NCBI GenBank assembly: GCA_028287665.1
Contig: JAQBPF010000157.1
Location: 1-6,406 of the forward strand
Reading direction: 5' to 3'
Source of the DNA: Deinococcus sp.
GTDB lineage: Bacteria > Deinococcota > Deinococci > Deinococcales > Deinococcaceae
DNA: 6,406 nt
The notes beneath the pieces were generated by a model that worked only from the letters and a program-made list of their open reading frames with translations, made no database searches and was not told the DNA's origin. The first letter of the stretch is position 1. Every line of letters starts with the position of its first letter. The translations under genes and the position numbers were made by a program. Below, one piece after another: positions 5,602-6,406 of this stretch.

Positions 5602-5607
5602 ACTCTA
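5602..5607 (-). promoter_or_regulatory. TANNNT -10 box for a leaderless transcript (MFS gene)
   Basis: On the minus strand TAGAGT is followed by CAAGGC and the ATG at 5595, the same six-base spacing as for the genes starting at 644 and 2843. No good -35 hexamer is seen. Confidence 0.55.
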
Positions 5608-5714
5608 CCTTGATCCTCCGGGGCTGTCTGCGGCCAATGGAACCACAAGTGGCGCGGGTGCGTAATGATAGCCGGGCCACTTCCTCTCATCAGCCGGTCT
5701 ATCCTGACCACACA

Positions 5715-5727
5715 CCCTCAGGAGGCA
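5715..5727 (+). repeat. First copy of a 13-bp direct repeat
   Basis: CCCTCAGGAGGCA occurs here and again at 5841-5853, where it contains the pspA ribosome binding site. The copies are identical and 126 bases apart. The core CCTC-AG-GAGG is itself an inverted repeat. No gene with a properly spaced start follows this copy. Confidence 0.8.
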
Positions 5728-5747
5728 TTGCCGCTCTCGGTCCGAAC

Positions 5748-5776
5748 TTGCCCAAAGACCGGACAAACTCTTTACT
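5748..5776 (+). promoter_or_regulatory. Possible pspA promoter
   Basis: TTGCCC (5748-5753) and TTTACT (5771-5776) are separated by 17 bp, the standard spacing for the housekeeping sigma factor. The match to TTGACA/TATAAT is moderate. Transcription would begin near 5783, leaving a leader of about 77 bases that contains the inverted repeat at 5816-5834. Confidence 0.35.
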
Positions 5777-5815
5777 TCCGTGGCAACGCCCCGCTTCTGC
5801 TTCTCGCTTCGCTCG

Positions 5816-5834
5816 GTTTACCGCACGGGTAAAC
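5816..5834. repeat. Inverted repeat in the pspA leader
   Basis: GTTTACC (5816-5822) and GGTAAAC (5828-5834) are perfectly inverted around five bases (GCACG). It lies 12 bases before the pspA ribosome site. It could be an operator or an RNA hairpin in the leader. Confidence 0.7.
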
Positions 5835-5845
5835 GTAGTTCCCTC

Positions 5846-5851
5846 AGGAGG
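5846..5851 (+). promoter_or_regulatory. pspA ribosome binding site
   Basis: AGGAGG, a full consensus Shine-Dalgarno, lies eight bases before the ATG at 5860. It is inside the second copy of the 13-bp repeat (5841-5853), whose CCTC arm could pair with the GAGG of the site. Confidence 0.85.
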
Positions 5852-5859
5852 CACCATCC

Positions 5860-6406
<547 letters not shown>

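Noticed and set aside
4177..5613. Long + strand frames (up to 264 codons) opposite the MFS gene, and a 327-codon frame on the same strand
   Set aside because: The 4324-5595 frame has twelve hydrophobic segments and MFS motifs. The others are charged, low-complexity shadows produced by high G+C third positions.
5728..5832. TTG-started 34-codon frame after the first CCCTCAGGAGGCA copy
   Set aside because: The AGGAGG would be only two bases from the TTG, too close for initiation, and the frame contains the proposed pspA promoter.
5596..5859. Radiation/desiccation response motif upstream of pspA
   Set aside because: I looked for the Deinococcus 17-bp palindrome (TTATGTCATTGACATAA) and saw no sequence close to it here or elsewhere in the window.

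Overview
The window looks like an ordinary chromosomal stretch of a G+C-rich bacterium, most likely Deinococcus or a close relative. Two things suggest this. Several genes have almost no 5' leader and carry a TANNNT box 6-9 bases before the start codon, an arrangement known to be common in Deinococcus. The protein set also fits: an exported intradiol dioxygenase, a small HNH protein, a Lnu-like nucleotidyltransferase, a secreted Ala/Pro/Thr-rich protein and PspA. Species-level placement is an inference; no marker gene is present.

Layout from left to right. Bases 1-36 are probably the last 11 codons of a + strand gene, followed by a terminator-like hairpin. At 243-644 (-) is a conserved-type protein of unknown function with a C-x-x-C motif. 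It is divergent from an exported (Tat) intradiol ring-cleavage dioxygenase at 798-1613 (+), and the intergenic region between them carries a three-copy 14-bp tandem repeat. The dioxygenase converges on a small HNH-nuclease-like gene (1657-1983, -), which lies behind a nucleotidyltransferase related to Lnu(B)/Lnu(F) (2034-2843, -). Divergent from that is a secreted protein of 288 residues with a C-terminal domain resembling the copper-amine-oxidase N-terminal-like (stalk) domain (2958-3824, +). Bases 3825-4323 hold no convincing intact gene, only an orphan minus-strand reading frame and inverted repeats. An MFS transporter (4324-5595, -) is divergent from pspA (5860 to the window end, +, cut off at its 3' end).

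The genes do not form one obvious pathway. The dioxygenase (aromatic ring cleavage outside the membrane) and the MFS carrier (organic-anion type) could both serve carbon-source use, but they are about 3 kb apart and not in one operon. PspA is a membrane-stress protein. The strongest general pattern is in gene starts: five genes appear leaderless or nearly so, whereas the dioxygenase and pspA have good Shine-Dalgarno sites. I see no CRISPR array, intact insertion sequence, RNA gene, or recognisable defence or biosynthetic system.
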